A stretch of 64,000 nt of DNA from SCN-70-22 sp046327755 (lineage in GTDB: Bacteria > Gemmatimonadota > Gemmatimonadetes > Gemmatimonadales > Gemmatimonadaceae): positions 186,001 to 250,000 of the forward strand of contig JAXLXW010000005.1 of NCBI GenBank assembly GCA_046327755.1, in the 5' to 3' direction. Positions 34,709-43,335 of this stretch are shown here, piece after piece (within the stretch, counting starts at the first letter, position 1; every line of letters starts with the position of its first letter). The notes below the pieces were generated by a model. It did not search any database, was not told the origin of the DNA, and saw nothing but the letters and a program-made list of their open reading frames with translations. Position numbers and translations under genes: made by a program.

Positions 34709-36613
34709 CTACCCCGCGCCCGATGCCGCGATCGCCTCGAGTTCCTCCCATCGCGCCATTGCAGCTGACGCCTCCTCGTCGATCGCCGTGAGTCGTGCCT
34801 TGGCCGCACTCACGGCGGCGCCGTCGCGCAGGAACGCCGGGTCGCCAAGCGCCGCGAAGAGCGACGTCCTCTCCTGCTCGAGCGCGTCGATGCGATCGGG
34901 AAGCTCGTCCAGTTCCTTCTGCTCGCGGAACGAGAGCTTGCGCGGCTTGTCCTTCTTGCGAGGGGCGGGCGATGGCGTCGCGACGGACGCCGCCTTCGGT
35001 TCGGCGATGATCGTCGGCGCCGGACGCTGTCGCACCCAGTCGCTGTAGCCACCGGCGTACTCGCCCACCGTCCCCTTCCCCTCCATCACCAGCGTGCTGG
35101 TGACCACGTGGTCGAGGAACTCGCGGTCGTGGCTCACCAGGAGGAGCGTCCCGCTGTACTCGAGAAGGAGTTCCTCCAGCAGGTCGAGCGTCTCGATGTC
35201 GAGGTCGTTGGTGGGCTCGTCCATCGCCAGCACGTTGAACGAGCGCGTGAAGAGACGCGCCAGCAGCAGGCGATTCCGCTCGCCGCCTGACAGGGCGCGC
35301 ACGGGAGTCCGTGCCCGGTCCGGCGTGAAGAGGAAGTCCTGCAGGTAGCCGTGCACATGCTTCCGCCCGCTCGCCAGCTGCACCCACTCGGCGCCATCGG
35401 CGATCGAGTCGAAGACCGAACGCTCCGGATCGAGCGTGTCCCGCAGCTGGTCGAAGTAGGCAATCTCGAGCCCCGTCCCGTGACGGATGCTCCCCGCCAG
35501 TGGTTCGAGCTCACCCAACAGGAGTCGGAGGAGCGTCGTCTTTCCGGAGCCGTTCGGGCCGATGAAGCCCACGCGGTCACCGCGCATGATGGTGGTCGAG
35601 AAGCCGCGCACGATCTCGCGCGCCCCGTGGGAGAAGGCGACGTCGCGCGCCTCGATCACCAGGCGTCCGGAGCGCTCGCTCTCCTGGGCGGCCAGCCTCA
35701 CCGTCCCCACGCGCTCGCGCCGCGCGGTGCGCTCCACGCGCATGGCCTCGAGCGCGCGCACGCGCCCCTCGTTGCGCGTGCGGCGCGCCTGGATGCCGGT
35801 GCGGATCCACTTCTCCTCGATCGCCAGCTTGCGGTCGAACTCGTCCCACGCTTTCTGTTCGGCGGCCAGTGCTTCCTCCTTGCGCACGAGGTACGTGTCG
35901 TAGTCCCGCCCCCAGTCGACGAGCTTTCCGCGGTCGAGTTCGAGGATGCGCGTCGCCAGCCGGCGCAGGAAGGCGCGGTCGTGGGTGACGAAGAGGAGGG
36001 TGATCCCGGTCTCGATGAGGTAGCCCTCCATCCACTCGATCGCGTCGATGTCGAGATGGTTGGTCGGCTCGTCCAGCAGGAGGACGTCGGGCTGCCTGAC
36101 GAGTGCGCGGGCGAGGAGTGCCTGACGCTTGCGTCCGCCGGACGCGCGGTCGAAGGCGATGTCGGGATCGAGCCCCAGGTGCGCGAGGACGGTTTCGACC
36201 CGCGTGTGCAGTCGCCAGCCATTGGCCGCGTCGATCGCATGGTGCAGCCGGTCGAGCGCCTTGAGGTTCGACTGGGAGGGGTCGACACCGACCCGCAGCG
36301 AGGCCTCGTGATAGCGCGAGAGGAGGCGCCCGTCCTCGCCCAAGCCCTCTGCGACCACGTCGTAGATCGTCCCGTGCACTCCGTCCGGGATGTCCTGCTC
36401 CAGGCGCGCCACCGTGACGCCGCCCTGACGGACGATCTCTCCAGCGTCGGGGAGTATCGAGCCATCCAGCAGCTTCATCAGCGTGCTCTTCCCCGCCCCG
36501 TTGCGTCCTACCAGCGAGACGCGCTCGCCGCGCTCGATGGAGAAGGAGGCGCCGTCGAGGACGGCGGGGCCGCCGAACGCGATGGTGAGCTGCTGAATGG
36601 AGAGGAGCGACAC
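34709..36613 (-). CDS. uup: ABC-F ATPase Uup
   Basis: A 634-residue duplicated ABC protein. Cassette 1: GRNGAGKST, a signature of ASGGRKRQ, LLLDEPTNHLD. The inter-domain linker has EEKWIRTGIQARRTRNEGR, characteristic of Uup. Cassette 2: GPNGSGKTT, LSGGERNR, AMDEPTNDLDIETLDLLEE. The C-terminus is a coiled coil (RKLSFREQKELDELPDRI) that binds DNA in E. coli Uup. It is likely to act on the ribosome/nucleoid. The start is GTG 36613; no clear ribosome site. It is the second ABC-F gene here, with a different subfamily linker from the first. Confidence 0.92.
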   Translation of the reverse strand: MSLLSIQQLTIAFGGPAVLDGASFSIERGERVSLVGRNGAGKSTLMKLLDGSILPDAGEIVRQGGVTVARLEQDIPDGVHGTIYDVVAEGLGEDGRLLSRYHEASLRVGVDPSQSNLKALDRLHHAIDAANGWRLHTRVETVLAHLGLDPDIAFDRASGGRKRQALLARALVRQPDVLLLDEPTNHLDIDAIEWMEGYLIETGITLLFVTHDRAFLRRLATRILELDRGKLVDWGRDYDTYLVRKEEALAAEQKAWDEFDRKLAIEEKWIRTGIQARRTRNEGRVRALEAMRVERTARRERVGTVRLAAQESERSGRLVIEARDVAFSHGAREIVRGFSTTIMRGDRVGFIGPNGSGKTTLLRLLLGELEPLAGSIRHGTGLEIAYFDQLRDTLDPERSVFDSIADGAEWVQLASGRKHVHGYLQDFLFTPDRARTPVRALSGGERNRLLLARLFTRSFNVLAMDEPTNDLDIETLDLLEELLLEYSGTLLLVSHDREFLDHVVTSTLVMEGKGTVGEYAGGYSDWVRQRPAPTIIAEPKAASVATPSPAPRKKDKPRKLSFREQKELDELPDRIDALEQERTSLFAALGDPAFLRDGAAVSAAKARLTAIDEEASAAMARWEELEAIAASGAG

Positions 36614-36830
36614 TGCCGAGGTGGGAGGTGGAGGGCGAGAGGCGATGCGCGACGGACGATCGTGCGGTGACCACCGCCGTCGCGCGCGGGACGAAGGATA
36701 ACGACACGGCGCGTCCGATCGGCCGGTTGCCCCCTGCATCGTGGGTGCGTTGCTTTAGGAGGCAGACCGGGCCCCGCGCGCCCCGCCCGTCGCCCACGGC
36801 ACTCCTTCTCGCACTCCGATCCGGCCTCAC

Positions 36831-38027
36831 GTGCATCCCTCCATCCAGCTCCCGCCCATTCCGCGCATCGCCACTCGCGCGCAGGAGACCGAGCCGTTCT
36901 ACGCTGTCGCGATCTACGGCGAAGCGATGGAGATGATCCGTACGGGGAAGGACGTGCGGCTGATGTGCGTGGGCGAACCGGATTTTCCCACCCCTGAGCG
37001 CGTGGTCAACGCTGCCGTCGAGGCGATGCGGCGCGGCGAGACGCGCTATACCATCCCCGCCGGCATCCCCGAACTGCGTGCGGCCATCTCGCGGCACTAC
37101 TCCACGCGCTACGGCGTCTCGGTTCCGGCGGAGCGCATCCTCGTGACGTCAGGGGCATCGGGGGCGCTGACGATGGCCTTTGGGGTGCTGGCCAATCCAG
37201 GGGACGAGTTCCTGATGGCCGACCCGGGCTACCCGTCCAACCGCGCGCTGCTCACCTTCTGCGGCGCCAAGGCCCGTCATGTCCCCGTCGGAGCGGCGGA
37301 GCGCTTTCAGCTGACGGCGGAGCTCGTGGATCGCCACTGGAGCGACACGACGCGCGGCGTGCTGGCGGCGTCGCCGGCCAACCCGACGGGGACCACGATC
37401 CCCGACGACGAACTGCGCGCCATCCACGAGGTGGTGCGCGAGCGCGGCGGGACGCTCATCGTCGACGAGATCTATCACGGCCTCACGTACGACGCGCACC
37501 CGCAGACCGCGGCAGCGTTAGGCGATGACGTCTTCGTGGTGAACTCGTTTTCCAAGTACTACAGCATGACGGGCTGGCGCCTTGGATGGATGGTTATCCC
37601 CGAGCCGTACTTCGAGGCCACGCTGCGGATGTCGCAGCACATGTTCATCTCGGCGGCGGCGCCGTCGCAGTGGGCTGGCGTGGCGGCGATGGAGCCGGAA
37701 AGCACGGCGATCTACGAGGCGCAACGCGCCGAGCTCAAGGTTCGGCGCGACTACGTGGTGCCGGCGCTCGACGCGATCGGGCTTGCCGTCGCCTGCAAGC
37801 CGGACGGGGCGTTCTACGTGTACGCCGACTGCAGCGCGTTCTCGCACGACGCATGGAACTTCACGCGTGAGCTGCTGCACGAGACCGGGGTCGCCCTCAC
37901 GCCAGGGCGTGACTTCGGGTCGCACCGGGCCAACGACTTCCTGCGTTTCGCCTACACTGCGCCGGTCCCACAGCTCAAGGCGGCGCTGGAGCACATGGGG
38001 CCCTTCCTGGACCGGAAGCGCCGCTAG
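36831..38027 (+). CDS. Class I/II aminotransferase (PLP)
   Basis: A 398-residue fold-type I aminotransferase. Motifs: MCVGEPDFPTPERVV, RYTIPAGIPELRAAI, SGASGALTMAF (phosphate binding), ASPANPTGTTI, VDEIYHGLTYD and SFSKYYSMTGWRLGW with the PLP Lys. The C-terminal FLRFAYT holds the carboxylate Arg. Substrate cannot be fixed; aspartate, aromatic or branched substrates are possible. GTG 36831 is the start. Its TAG stop and that of murB share one CTAG. Confidence 0.92.
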   Translation: MHPSIQLPPIPRIATRAQETEPFYAVAIYGEAMEMIRTGKDVRLMCVGEPDFPTPERVVNAAVEAMRRGETRYTIPAGIPELRAAISRHYSTRYGVSVPAERILVTSGASGALTMAFGVLANPGDEFLMADPGYPSNRALLTFCGAKARHVPVGAAERFQLTAELVDRHWSDTTRGVLAASPANPTGTTIPDDELRAIHEVVRERGGTLIVDEIYHGLTYDAHPQTAAALGDDVFVVNSFSKYYSMTGWRLGWMVIPEPYFEATLRMSQHMFISAAAPSQWAGVAAMEPESTAIYEAQRAELKVRRDYVVPALDAIGLAVACKPDGAFYVYADCSAFSHDAWNFTRELLHETGVALTPGRDFGSHRANDFLRFAYTAPVPQLKAALEHMGPFLDRKRR

Positions 38028-38980
38028 AATTCCCCGATGAAGCCGACCTCGGGTTGCAACTGCTCTCCGAACTTCTCGGCCACCGCGTGCTGGGCGTGTG
38101 CAATGAGCGCGCGCACGTCGGCGGCCGTCGCGTGGCCGAGGTTCACCATGATGTTGGCGTGAATGTGCGAGATCTGCGCCCCGCCGATCCGGAACCCCTT
38201 GAGCCCGCACTGATCGATCAGGCGCCCGGCGCCGACCCCCTCGATCTTCTGGAAGATCGAGCCGGCGCTGGGATGAATCTCGAGCCAGGGGTGCCGCGCC
38301 CCGCGCCAGCTCAGGTTCTCCTGCAGGATGCGATGCATCGTGAACGGGTCGCCGGGCGTTAGGCGAAAGGTGACGGCGAGTGCCACCTCGCCCGAGGAGT
38401 GCAGCCGCGAGGTGTCGTAGCCGAATGCCATGGCGTCACGATCGACGATCACCCGCTCCCCCGTCCCGGTGAGCAACTCGACCGACTCCACCACCTCGGC
38501 GATGTACATCGTGCGCGCCCGCTCCGGGGCCGGCGACAGGAAGTGCAGGTTCTGCCAGACGGCGCCGCCCACCGTGCTGGGGATGCCGATGTAGTGCTCG
38601 AGCCCCGACAGCCCGCGCTCGATCGCCACGAAGATCAGGTCGCGGATCGTCGTCCCGCTCTCCGCCCAGAGGGTCGTGTCGTCCAGGAAACGGTGGCCGC
38701 GCGCCGCGTTCCGGATCACCACACCGCGAAAGCCCCGGTCACCGACGAGAATGTTGGCCCCGAGCCCGAGCACGAAGTACGGCGTGTCGGTGCGGCGGGC
38801 GAGCATCACCGCCTCTGCCAGATCGTCCGCAGTGGTGGCATCGTACAGCACGTCGGCGGGACCGCCGATCCTGAACGTGGTGTATGGAGCGAGCGGCTCG
38901 TTCGCGCGCAAGCGCTCGGCCGCGAGTCGTCCACGCGCCGCCTCGACGAACGCAGCGATGGCCGCAGGCGTTTGAGTCAT
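38024..38980 (-). CDS. murB: UDP-N-acetylenolpyruvoylglucosamine reductase
   Basis: A 318-residue FAD enzyme of peptidoglycan synthesis that reduces UDP-GlcNAc-enolpyruvate. The N-terminal half has YTTFRIGGPADVLYDA and LGLGANILVGDRGFRGVVI (FAD), then GLSGLEHYIGIPSTVGGAVWQN. The catalytic SAGSIFQKIEG, the NIMVNLGHATAADV and the terminal QPEVGFIGEF (Glu that donates a proton) complete the type I enzyme. ATG 38980 begins MTQTPAAIAAF. It ends tail-to-tail with the aminotransferase gene. Confidence 0.95.
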   Translation of the reverse strand: MTQTPAAIAAFVEAARGRLAAERLRANEPLAPYTTFRIGGPADVLYDATTADDLAEAVMLARRTDTPYFVLGLGANILVGDRGFRGVVIRNAARGHRFLDDTTLWAESGTTIRDLIFVAIERGLSGLEHYIGIPSTVGGAVWQNLHFLSPAPERARTMYIAEVVESVELLTGTGERVIVDRDAMAFGYDTSRLHSSGEVALAVTFRLTPGDPFTMHRILQENLSWRGARHPWLEIHPSAGSIFQKIEGVGAGRLIDQCGLKGFRIGGAQISHIHANIMVNLGHATAADVRALIAHAQHAVAEKFGEQLQPEVGFIGEF

Positions 38981-39104
38981 AGTGCTGGGAAAGAAAGCCG
39001 CGGCGGGATTCCCCCGCCAGCGGCGCTCGTCAGCTGAGGACGTGATGCCCTTACCGATTGCCAGCTCGAACATGCTCCGTGAACGACCGGGCGAGAGGAC
39101 CCGA

Positions 39105-40535
39105 GTGAAGGCCTTCCCTCGTCGTCTCGTCCTCTCGTCCTCTCATCTTCTGCGTGCCGCATCGCTCTTCGCGCTCGCCCTGGCGCCGCACGCGCTACTC
39201 GCGCCGCGCGCCCACGCCCAGCGCGCGAGCCTCGAGAAGTGGATCCACCAGAAGGTGCTGGCCAACGGGATGGAGATCATCGTGGCCGAGAACCACGGGG
39301 TCCCGCTGGCGACCGTGGAGATCAACGTGCGCAACGGATCGTTCACGCAACCGCCGGGCTACGAAGGGCTCGCGCACATGTACGAGCACATGTTCTTCAA
39401 GGCCAACGCGCAGTTGCCGCTCCCCGACCAGTTCATCGACCGCGCGTCGGAGCTCGGCGCCGTCTTCAACGGGACGACGCAGGAAGAACGCGTCAACTAC
39501 TACATGACGCTCCCCAAGGACTCGCTCGAGGGAGCCATGCGCCTCATCGCGGCCGCGCTGCGGGAGCCGAAGTTCCTGCGGGAGGAGCTGGAACGGGAGC
39601 GGCAGGTCGTGCTGGGCGAGTACGATCGCAACGAGGCGTCGCCCTTCTTCGCCCTGCAGGAGGCCATCGGGAAGCGCACCTATCCCGGGCAATGGAGCCG
39701 CAAGAACATCATCGGCGAGCGTCCCGTGCTGCAGAGCGTGGGGCCCGAGAAGATGCGTGAGATCCAGAAGAAGTACTACGTGCCCAACAACTCGGCGCTC
39801 ATCGTCGCCGGTGACGTGGACCCGGCGCGCGTCTTTCAGCTGGCGGAGGAGGTCTTCGGCGACTGGAAGAAGGGAGACGACCCGTTCGTGAAGGATCCCA
39901 TCCCCCCCATCCCGGCGCTCACGGCGAACGAAGCGGTGATCGTCGAGCAGCCGGTCAACGCCGTCACGGTCATGATCCAGTGGCAGGGGCCCAGCGTGCG
40001 GAAGGACGCGGCGGGGACGTATGCCGCCGACGTCTTCAGCGACGCACTGAATCAGCCGGTGTCGCCGTTGCAGCAGCGCCTCGTCGACACGGGACTCTTC
40101 CAGTCGGTTGGCGTGAACTACTACACGCTGGACCAGAAGGGGCCCATCTCGGTCATGGGGCAGACGACGCCTGAGCAACTGAAGGACGCACTCGCGGCGC
40201 TCGATCGCGAGATCAGCAAGTTCGGCGACGCCGGCTACATCACGCCGGAGCAGCTGGCCAATGTGAAGGCCGAGCGCGCGGTGAGCACCGCCTACGGCGA
40301 GGACCGTGCGAGCGGCTTTGCCCACACGTTAGGCTTCTGGTGGGCGGTCTCCGGGCTGGAGTACTACATGGGCTACATCGACGGGATGGCGAAGCAGTCG
40401 CTCGTCGACCTGCAGGGCTATGCGCGGAAGTACATCGTCGGGAAGCCGAGGATCGTGGGGGTGCTGATCGATCCCGAGGCGCGCAAGCGGATCAACCTGA
40501 AGGAGAGCGACTTGCTGCCGAAGGTGGTGCAATGA
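39105..40535 (+). CDS. Secreted M16 zinc peptidase, active subunit
   Basis: A 476-residue pitrilysin-family protease with a signal peptide (LLRAASLFALALAPHALLAPRAHAQ). The inverted zinc motif HMYEH is present, with the distal Glu in LERERQVVLGEYDRNE. The M16 C-domain follows (VVSTAYGED-like region near 400). GTG 39105 is chosen for the GAGAGGA ribosome site five bases upstream; ATG at 39072 is an alternative. The next gene overlaps it (ATGA) and encodes a partner without the zinc site. Confidence 0.92.
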   Translation: MKAFPRRLVLSSSHLLRAASLFALALAPHALLAPRAHAQRASLEKWIHQKVLANGMEIIVAENHGVPLATVEINVRNGSFTQPPGYEGLAHMYEHMFFKANAQLPLPDQFIDRASELGAVFNGTTQEERVNYYMTLPKDSLEGAMRLIAAALREPKFLREELERERQVVLGEYDRNEASPFFALQEAIGKRTYPGQWSRKNIIGERPVLQSVGPEKMREIQKKYYVPNNSALIVAGDVDPARVFQLAEEVFGDWKKGDDPFVKDPIPPIPALTANEAVIVEQPVNAVTVMIQWQGPSVRKDAAGTYAADVFSDALNQPVSPLQQRLVDTGLFQSVGVNYYTLDQKGPISVMGQTTPEQLKDALAALDREISKFGDAGYITPEQLANVKAERAVSTAYGEDRASGFAHTLGFWWAVSGLEYYMGYIDGMAKQSLVDLQGYARKYIVGKPRIVGVLIDPEARKRINLKESDLLPKVVQ

Positions 40536-41974
40536 GCAAGGCGCCGAAGACGAGAGGACGAGAGGACGAGACGACGAGAAGGAACGGTCCGCATCGCGCG
40601 CTCGAGCTCGCGCGTCGCCCCGCGCTCCGCCGCTGCCTTGCCCGCCCGATGCTTGCCGCGCTACTCGTGGCAATCTGGTCCCCCGTCGCCGTCAGGGCGC
40701 AGGTGCCGCCGCGTGTTGCGGCTGACGGTACGGTCGCCGCGGACACCGGGACGGTCACGTACGAGACCGGCGGCATACGCGTCATCCAGCGGCAGACGGC
40801 GGGCGACATCGCGGTGGCCAACCTGTACCTGCTGGGCGGGACGCGGCAGGTGACGTGGGCCAACGTGGGGATCGAGCCGTTCTTCCTCGAGGCGACCGAG
40901 CGCGGCACGCGGAGCTATCCCAAGGATCGATTGCGTCGCCTGATGTCGCGACTCGGCACGGGAATCGTCACCGACGCCGATCCCGACTGGACGGTGCTCG
41001 GCATTCGCGCCACGCGGACCACCTTCGACAGCACCTGGGCGATCTTCGCCTCGCGGCTCATGCAGCCGACGCTCGACACCGCAGAGGTCGAACTCGTCAG
41101 GCGCCAGTTCCTGCTGGGGGTGAGCCAGCGACAGGACTCGCCCGACGCCCTGCTGGAGTACCTCGCCGACTCGGTGGCCTTCGCCGGACATCCGTACGCG
41201 ATACCTCCCGCCGGGACCGAGGCCTCGCTGTCGCGCATCACGGTCGCCGACCTGCGCGCCTTCCAGCGCGAGCAGGTCGTGAAGTCGCGCATGCTGCTGG
41301 TCGTTGTTGGGGATATTCCACGGGCGAAGGTCGAACGCCTGGTGGGGCTCACCCTCGCGAAGCTCCCGGCGGGGTCGTACAGCTGGACGCTGCCGGACAC
41401 GCTGCCGCGCACCAAGGCCACGTCGTACGCCGTCGACCGTTCGCTCCCCACGAACTACATCATGGGACGCTATGCGGGGCCGCGCGGCGGGAGCAAGGAC
41501 TACTACGCACTGCGCATCACGGCGGCCGTGCTGGCGGGACAGCTCTTTGGCGAGATTCGCTCGAGGCGCAACCTGACCTATGCGGTAGACGCGCCGTTCG
41601 TGGAGCGCGCCGTTGCGGCCGGCGGATTCTACGTGACCACCGTCCAACCGGAACTCACCGTCGACCTCATGCGCCAGCAGCTCGCGGCCGTGCGTACCGG
41701 GATGATCAACGAGGAAGCGCTGGGCCGGCTCGTGCAGCAGTTCCTGACCCAGTTCTACCTCGACAACGAATCGAACACGCAGCAGGCCGACTTCCTCGCC
41801 CGCTCGTACCTGTTCGAGGGAGACATCCGCGCGGTGGCGCGCTTCGAACAGCAGCTGCGGAGCGTGACGCCCCTCGACATACAGCGTGCAGCCCAGCGCT
41901 ACATCCGCGACGTGCGGTGGGTGTACGTGGGCGAGGCGAAGAAGGCGCCGACGCGGTCGTTCGAGAAGTTCTGA
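40532..41974 (+). CDS. M16-family partner protein without zinc site
   Basis: A 480-residue M16 homologue with an N-terminal basic stretch and a signal-like segment (MLAALLVAIWSPVAVRAQ). The position of HxxEH is taken by PFFLEATE, so it cannot hold zinc. The second domain with LFGEIRSRRNLTYAV keeps the Arg/Tyr substrate-binding motif. This matches the mitochondrial MPP alpha/beta and PqqF-like pair design: one catalytic and one binding subunit. The 5' end contains a GACGAGAG repeat in frame. Translation is coupled to the active subunit. Confidence 0.9.
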   Translation: MSKAPKTRGREDETTRRNGPHRALELARRPALRRCLARPMLAALLVAIWSPVAVRAQVPPRVAADGTVAADTGTVTYETGGIRVIQRQTAGDIAVANLYLLGGTRQVTWANVGIEPFFLEATERGTRSYPKDRLRRLMSRLGTGIVTDADPDWTVLGIRATRTTFDSTWAIFASRLMQPTLDTAEVELVRRQFLLGVSQRQDSPDALLEYLADSVAFAGHPYAIPPAGTEASLSRITVADLRAFQREQVVKSRMLLVVVGDIPRAKVERLVGLTLAKLPAGSYSWTLPDTLPRTKATSYAVDRSLPTNYIMGRYAGPRGGSKDYYALRITAAVLAGQLFGEIRSRRNLTYAVDAPFVERAVAAGGFYVTTVQPELTVDLMRQQLAAVRTGMINEEALGRLVQQFLTQFYLDNESNTQQADFLARSYLFEGDIRAVARFEQQLRSVTPLDIQRAAQRYIRDVRWVYVGEAKKAPTRSFEKF

Positions 41975-41997
41975 CCGGCGGGATGGGAGACGGGAGT

Positions 41998-42025
41998 GCA
42001 AACGGCGCCTCGCGGCGCCGTTTGC
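41998..42025. terminator. Bidirectional hairpin between the M16 and YceI genes
   Basis: Perfect 12-bp arms GCAAACGGCGCC and GGCGCCGTTTGC with a four-base loop lie between two convergent genes, so one element can serve both. There is no long T-run in either direction. Confidence 0.75.
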
Positions 42026-42044
42026 GATTCCCTTCACCAGCGAC

Positions 42045-42599
42045 TTACGCGGCCGGCTTCACGATCTCGACTTCGAGGGCGATCTTCACGTCCTGCGCGA
42101 CGACGAGGCCACCGGTCTCGAGGGCGGCGTTCCAGTGAAGCCCGTAGTCAAAACGGTTGATCTTGCCAGCGGCGCTGAAGCCCGCGCGGTCCATCCCCCA
42201 CGGGTCGCGCAGCACGCCGTTCGACTCGCCCGAAAGCACGACTTCCTTGGTCGTGCCGCGGATCGTCAGGTCACCGATGATGTCGAAGTCGTTCCCGCCC
42301 TTCGGCACGATGCGCGTGCTCTTGAAGGTGATGGTCGGGTGGTTCGCGGCGTCGAAGAAGTCGGCCGACTTGAGGTGGTTGTCGCGATCCGTCTGCTTGG
42401 TGTCGATGGAGTCGACGGCGATCTCGACGTTGACCGTGGCGGTGGCCAGATTCTGGCCATCGAACTCGACGGTCCCCTTCACGTCGGAAAACCGCCCCTT
42501 GGTGGTGGCGACCATCATGTGACGAACCGCGAACTCGACGTGGGTATGCGAAGCGTCGATCGACCAGGTCGAGAGCTGGGAGGTGGCGGGAGCGGTCAT
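42045..42599 (-). CDS. YceI-family lipocalin-like protein
   Basis: A 184-residue protein of the YceI family: TWSIDASHTHVEFAVRHMMVATTKGRF, then KGTVEFDG, DIIGDLTIRGTTKEVVL and a C-terminal FDYGLHWNAALETGGLVV. Family members bind isoprenoid or fatty-acid chains in a beta-barrel. No signal peptide is present, so this one is cytoplasmic. ATG 42599 has AGGA nine bases upstream. It is divergent from the HxlR regulator, with an AT-rich shared gap. Confidence 0.9.
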   Translation of the reverse strand: MTAPATSQLSTWSIDASHTHVEFAVRHMMVATTKGRFSDVKGTVEFDGQNLATATVNVEIAVDSIDTKQTDRDNHLKSADFFDAANHPTITFKSTRIVPKGGNDFDIIGDLTIRGTTKEVVLSGESNGVLRDPWGMDRAGFSAAGKINRFDYGLHWNAALETGGLVVAQDVKIALEVEIVKPAA

Positions 42600-42701
42600 G
42601 GCAGGAATCCTCAACGAGTGATAAAGTGGTAGTAGAAGAACGACTTCTGATCTCTCTGGTTCAGATGGGTCTGTTGACCCATTGCGCTCTCAGATGAGTA
42701 G

Positions 42702-42720
42702 CTTACTTTCTGTGAGTAAG
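42702..42720. promoter_or_regulatory. Candidate HxlR operator
   Basis: CTTACTTTCTGTGAGTAAG has perfect 6-bp arms CTTACT/AGTAAG, and a related AAGTAA...GTAAGT stretch lies at 42745-42766. It is in the AT-rich gap between yceI and hxlR genes, as expected for MarR/HxlR-like winged-helix dimers. Confidence 0.55.
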
Positions 42721-42775
42721 GGTAAGCACGGTTAGTTCTTCTGTCAAGTAACTTCTTTTGCGTAAGTGAGGCGCT

Positions 42776-43120
42776 ATGTCGGAACCCCACCCGATCGCGC
42801 TCTGTCCCCGATTCCACCGTGCCGTCGAACTCATCGGCAAGCGCTGGACGGGGGCCATTCTCAGGATCCTTCTCGGCGGGCGCACGCGCTTCAACGCCAT
42901 TGCCGCCGCCATTCCCGACATGAGCGACCGCATGCTCGCCGAGCGACTGCGCGAACTCGAGCACGAAGGGCTCATCGAGCGCATCGTCGTGCCGGAGACC
43001 CCTGTGCGTGTCGAGTACGAGCTGACCGATAAGGGGCGCGGTCTCGACGAGGCCTTCTGCGCGCTGGCGCGATGGGCGGAGAAGTTCGGGGAGGCGCCGG
43101 TGGAAGCGGGAAGCGTCTAG
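42776..43120 (+). CDS. HxlR-family transcriptional regulator
   Basis: A 114-residue winged-helix protein: CPRFHRAVELIGKRWTGAILRILLGG, then RFNAIAAAIPDMSDRMLAERLRELEHEGLIERIV and YELTDKGRGLDEAF. The early Cys (ALCPRF) is at the usual site that senses oxidants or aldehydes in HxlR proteins. It probably controls the divergent yceI gene and itself from the palindrome at 42702-42720. Confidence 0.9.
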   Translation: MSEPHPIALCPRFHRAVELIGKRWTGAILRILLGGRTRFNAIAAAIPDMSDRMLAERLRELEHEGLIERIVVPETPVRVEYELTDKGRGLDEAFCALARWAEKFGEAPVEAGSV

Positions 43121-43144
43121 GAAGAAGGGACGGGAGACGGGTAT

Positions 43145-43174
43145 GACAAGCGGCGCCAATCGGCGCCGCTTGTC
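43145..43174. terminator. Hairpin after the HxlR gene
   Basis: Perfect 13-bp arms GACAAGCGGCGCC/GGCGCCGCTTGTC with loop AATC, followed by GTTTCC. It lies 24 bp after the regulator stop. The element at 41998 is similar in build. Confidence 0.75.
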
Positions 43175-43335
43175 GTTTCCGATCGGTCGTGTTCGATCGC
43201 TCTCGTCGTGGGGGTACTGCTTCAGCGAGCGCAGGCTCGGCGACACCTGGGAGTCCTGCGCTCACCAGTCCACACGACCGCCTGGAGTGACCGCGACGGT
43301 CCAGGGTTCGACCATCCCGGTGAAGGGCGTTGCGA

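Noticed and set aside
43240..43330. Possible tRNA: GGTTCGACC resembling a T-arm
   Set aside because: I could not find a matching acceptor stem, D-arm or anticodon arm.
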